From contig JAHFKE010000059.1 in assembly GCA_023245515.1 (NCBI GenBank), positions 1-6,532 on the forward strand: DNA of 6,532 bases. The letters are read 5' to 3'. Shown here piece after piece: positions 5,705-6,532 of this stretch (position 1 is the first letter of the stretch; each line of letters begins with the position of its first letter). Source of the DNA: Candidatus Levyibacteriota bacterium. GTDB taxonomy: Bacteria; Patescibacteriota; Microgenomatia; Levybacterales; UBA12049. Position numbers and translations under genes: made by a program. Under the pieces are notes generated by a model that did no database searches, had not been told where the DNA came from, and saw only the letters and a list, made by a program, of their open reading frames with translations.

Positions 5705-6445
5705 ATGAGAAGCGAGAGTCGAGAGCAAATATCGGAAGTAACCCCTGTATATTCATCCTTTCTTGGTTTCACGAAAGAAAGATTCTATCTCCCCGACAGT
5801 ATTATTGATGTAGATCTTAGGGGCAACATAGTGTTCCCTCAGATGTTCACAGCCCAAAGTGCCATGACGGGTTCGGAAATTATCGAGCTGGTCGCATCTA
5901 AAAAATTAACATGGGAGCAGTATGATAAGGCTAAGTTGGCTCCCGGGCAGTTGGACACATTAAGAGAAGGTGCTTCTCGTGCTCATGATGCATACAGTAT
6001 AAAGAGTAAGGCGTTTGGTCCCCGTGCTTTGCATAATGTCGTTATTAAAGGACCTAAAAGAAATATAATTAACGCTGCGACTCATTTTGCTTTGTGGGCA
6101 GAAGCAGGGGAAATAATCACTCCCAAAAAAGTACACGCTAAGGATAGAAAAGTGCTACATGCCCTTTTTGAAGATCCTGATTATGCTCCTCAGTTACAGG
6201 TGCTTCAGCAGGTATGGCAGGGAGCAGTCGATGTATTTCAGACGGAGGGAGTCAAAACATTGTCAAAAGAATATCGTGAAGTATTCCGCTCGCATCCTTC
6301 TGATGGTGCAAGGTCTGCGCATATCCAGTCGGCAGCAGTTCAACTGGGAGATTTAATTAAAGAGGGGATTGTTTCTCAGCAATTTGCCACAGACGTTCCC
6401 GCACAGGTTATTGATGTCTTTGTAGGTGATCTGCGGACTTTGTAG
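5705..6445 (+). CDS. Hypothetical protein, soluble, 246 residues
   Basis: I do not recognise this protein. It has 246 residues, no signal peptide, no membrane segment and no cysteine at all. The first 50 residues look like a short strand-rich part (RFYLPDSIIDVDLRGNIVFP, 26-45); from about 55 it is predicted mostly helical with mixed charge. A basic stretch at about 101-149 includes FGPRALHNVVIKGPKRN and TPKKVHAKDRK. The ending VIDVFVGDLRTL is mildly acidic. It is surely coding: the frame is long and uninterrupted, and a promoter with 17-bp spacing puts transcription start at its ATG. It follows mreB by 53 bp in the same direction, where mreC is often found in other bacteria, but nothing in it resembles MreC (no membrane anchor or coiled coil). 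A cytoplasmic role is likely; its function is unknown. Confidence 0.85.
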   Translation: MRSESREQISEVTPVYSSFLGFTKERFYLPDSIIDVDLRGNIVFPQMFTAQSAMTGSEIIELVASKKLTWEQYDKAKLAPGQLDTLREGASRAHDAYSIKSKAFGPRALHNVVIKGPKRNIINAATHFALWAEAGEIITPKKVHAKDRKVLHALFEDPDYAPQLQVLQQVWQGAVDVFQTEGVKTLSKEYREVFRSHPSDGARSAHIQSAAVQLGDLIKEGIVSQQFATDVPAQVIDVFVGDLRTL

Positions 6446-6450
6446 TTATG

Positions 6451-6460
6451 TGAGATCTCA
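6451..6460. repeat. 10-bp palindrome upstream of the promoter at 6468
   Basis: TGAGATCTCA is a perfect palindrome just after the stop codon of the preceding gene and 7 bp before the next -35 box. It could be an operator half or chance; it has no loop and no T-run, so it is not a terminator. Confidence 0.3.
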
Positions 6461-6467
6461 AGTTGGG

Positions 6468-6496
6468 TTGTCATGGGGGAGTAAACATATTACAAT
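6468..6496 (+). promoter_or_regulatory. Promoter of the gene beginning at 6504 (leaderless)
   Basis: TTGTCA (6468-6473) and TACAAT (6491-6496) each match consensus at five of six positions with 17-bp spacing. The expected start of transcription (6502-6504) coincides with an ATG at 6504. Confidence 0.65.
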
Positions 6497-6503
6497 AGGC
6501 TAT

Positions 6504-6532
6504 ATGCAGAAGCGGAGTAGTATTAGCCCTCT
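6504..6532 (+). CDS. Start of an unidentified gene, cut by window end
   Basis: Only nine complete codons are visible (MQKRSSISP) before the window ends, too few to name the product. The call rests on position: the ATG is 7 nt after the -10 box of a good 17-bp-spaced promoter, the same geometry as rpmB, def and the gene at 5705. The basic N-terminus would fit a signal peptide, a membrane protein or an ordinary cytoplasmic one. It could be chance if the frame closes soon after the edge. Confidence 0.45.

Noticed and set aside
5804..6064. GPRAL motif in the 5705 protein, resembling the GPRALGNRS motif of NodU/HypF-type carbamoyltransferases
   Set aside because: The protein is less than half the size of that family, the residues after GPRAL diverge (HNVVIKG), and no other carbamoyltransferase block is visible.

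Overview
The window looks like chromosome of a Candidate Phyla Radiation (Patescibacteria) bacterium, possibly a Microgenomates-like lineage. I infer this from protein style: a short methionyl-tRNA formyltransferase with a reduced C-terminal domain, a peptide deformylase with the 'WG' strand after EGCLS, a membrane ligase fused to TPRs, and intergenic gaps that are mostly short. Standard stops fit all genes; I see no sign of UGA recoding. The lineage is an inference and needs a marker-gene search. No tRNA, rRNA, CRISPR array, insertion sequence or prophage gene was seen.

Layout. Positions 1-216 (minus) are the 5' end of an M50 site-2 protease running off the left edge. It is divergent from rpmB (ribosomal protein L28, plus, 264-500). 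rpmB converges on fmt (minus, 497-1321), and the two share a TTAA stop. fmt is the second gene of a def-fmt operon (def minus, 1325-1921), the enzyme pair that adds and removes the N-formyl group at translation initiation. Upstream of def, and separately promoted, is a 754-residue O-antigen-ligase-like membrane protein with a TPR tail (minus, 2037-4301). A repeat-rich divergent intergenic region separates it from mreB (plus, start 4488 or 4425, end 5651), the actin-like cell-shape protein. Then come an unrecognised 246-residue soluble protein (plus, 5705-6445) and the first codons of another gene (plus, from 6504).

The most informative pattern is in the promoters. Five sites have a -35 and -10 pair separated by exactly 17 bp. 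At four of them (rpmB, def, the 5705 gene and the 6504 gene) the start ATG lies only 7 or 8 nt past the -10 box, where transcription should begin. No Shine-Dalgarno sequence is visible before any promoter-proximal gene. This points to leaderless mRNAs as the default here, and it also fixes several start codons.

Two other structures stand out. One is a pair of related inverted repeats between mreB and the ligase/TPR gene, each lying on or against the -35 of one of the two divergent promoters, which suggests coordinated control of cell shape and a surface-glycan function. The other is a GC-rich palindromic segment embedded in frame in mreB, inside a roughly 30-residue insertion, reminiscent of palindromic elements that insert into protein genes in some bacteria.
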